Below, in pieces: positions 64,000-64,000 of a stretch of 64,000 nucleotides of DNA. The position numbers were made by a program, and so were the translations under genes. The notes below the pieces were generated by a model, which saw only the letters and a program-made list of their open reading frames with translations, had not been told where the DNA came from and did no database searches. Each line of letters starts with the position of its first letter. The first letter of the stretch is position 1. This stretch comes from Deltaproteobacteria bacterium (GTDB lineage Bacteria; Desulfobacterota; Desulfobacteria; Desulfobacterales; GCA-2748835): NCBI GenBank assembly GCA_002748835.1, contig PDTL01000017.1, positions 1 to 64,000 of the forward strand, read 5' to 3'.

Positions 64000-64000
64000 C

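Noticed and set aside
1-64000. tRNA, rRNA, CRISPR arrays, prophage
   Set aside because: No T-loop-like GGTTCRANYCC segments in cloverleaf context, no regularly spaced repeats, and no phage structural genes were seen by eye.

Overview
The window reads as chromosomal DNA of an anaerobic, probably sulfate-reducing Desulfobacterota (Desulfobacteraceae/Desulfosarcinaceae-like). The evidence is formate--tetrahydrofolate ligase (Wood-Ljungdahl C1 pathway), anaerobic-type corrinoid genes (cbiA, cbiC, cbiL) behind a cobalamin riboswitch, an ArsC-family selenoprotein with an in-frame UGA, many multidomain sensor kinases, and DUF3015, CULT and GspE/YidD genes. No tRNA, rRNA, CRISPR array or prophage was recognised. 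Taxonomy is inferred from gene content only.

Layout. 1-1.9 kb: a truncated secreted protein, an EVE-domain protein, a decayed AAA-ATPase/PD-(D/E)XK gene, and the selenoprotein, which the ORF track misses because it reads through UGA. 1.9-4.7 kb (minus): a BtuF-BtuC-BtuD type corrinoid importer. 4.9-8.2 kb: fhs, a small Cys-rich protein and a NYN-domain protein. 8.2-14 kb (minus): a receiver/GGDEF protein and a triple-receiver hybrid histidine kinase, each with one receiver whose phospho-acceptor Asp is Glu. 14.2-22.2 kb: housekeeping and hypothetical genes (YjjX-type NTPase, CULT protein, NUDIX, amidohydrolase, old-yellow-enzyme, rhomboid, acyl-ACP thioesterase). 22.5-26.7 kb: DUF3015 and DUF4105 genes with a terminator hairpin between and inside them, a SpoU methyltransferase and a cytidylate-kinase-like protein. 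26.9-30.2 kb (minus): an ogt / sensor kinase / NtrC-type regulator operon. 30.6-38.1 kb: membrane proteins, a CPBP protease, a CbiR-like cobamide-remodelling enzyme overlapping a large hybrid kinase, and an AI-2E family transporter. 38.3-48.1 kb: topoisomerase III and two chemotaxis receptors, flanking an AT-richer patch of gene debris (IS4-type transposase remnant, LRR scrap, Cys-rich fragment) with a DUF4143 ATPase and a GDT1 protein. 48.1-49.3 kb: a TrmA/RlmD-type RNA methyltransferase. 49.5-55.4 kb: cobalamin riboswitch, a second BtuC-BtuD-BtuF importer, then cbiA-cbiC-cbiL, nearly all with overlapping ends. 55.4-64 kb (minus): a MazF-like pseudogene, then an operon of gspE (cut by the window edge), a secreted YidD-like protein, a TPR membrane protein, an LTA-synthase-like enzyme and two GT-C type membrane proteins. 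The last three are visibly AT-richer than the rest.

A recurring theme is corrinoid metabolism: two importers, a riboswitch, three corrin-ring genes and a CbiR homologue fit a cell that makes, salvages and remodels cobamides for corrinoid-dependent C1 metabolism. A second theme is elaborate signalling. Several decayed genes (DUF1703-type ATPase, Tat-signal protein, transposase, MazF) mark spots of past insertion and deletion.
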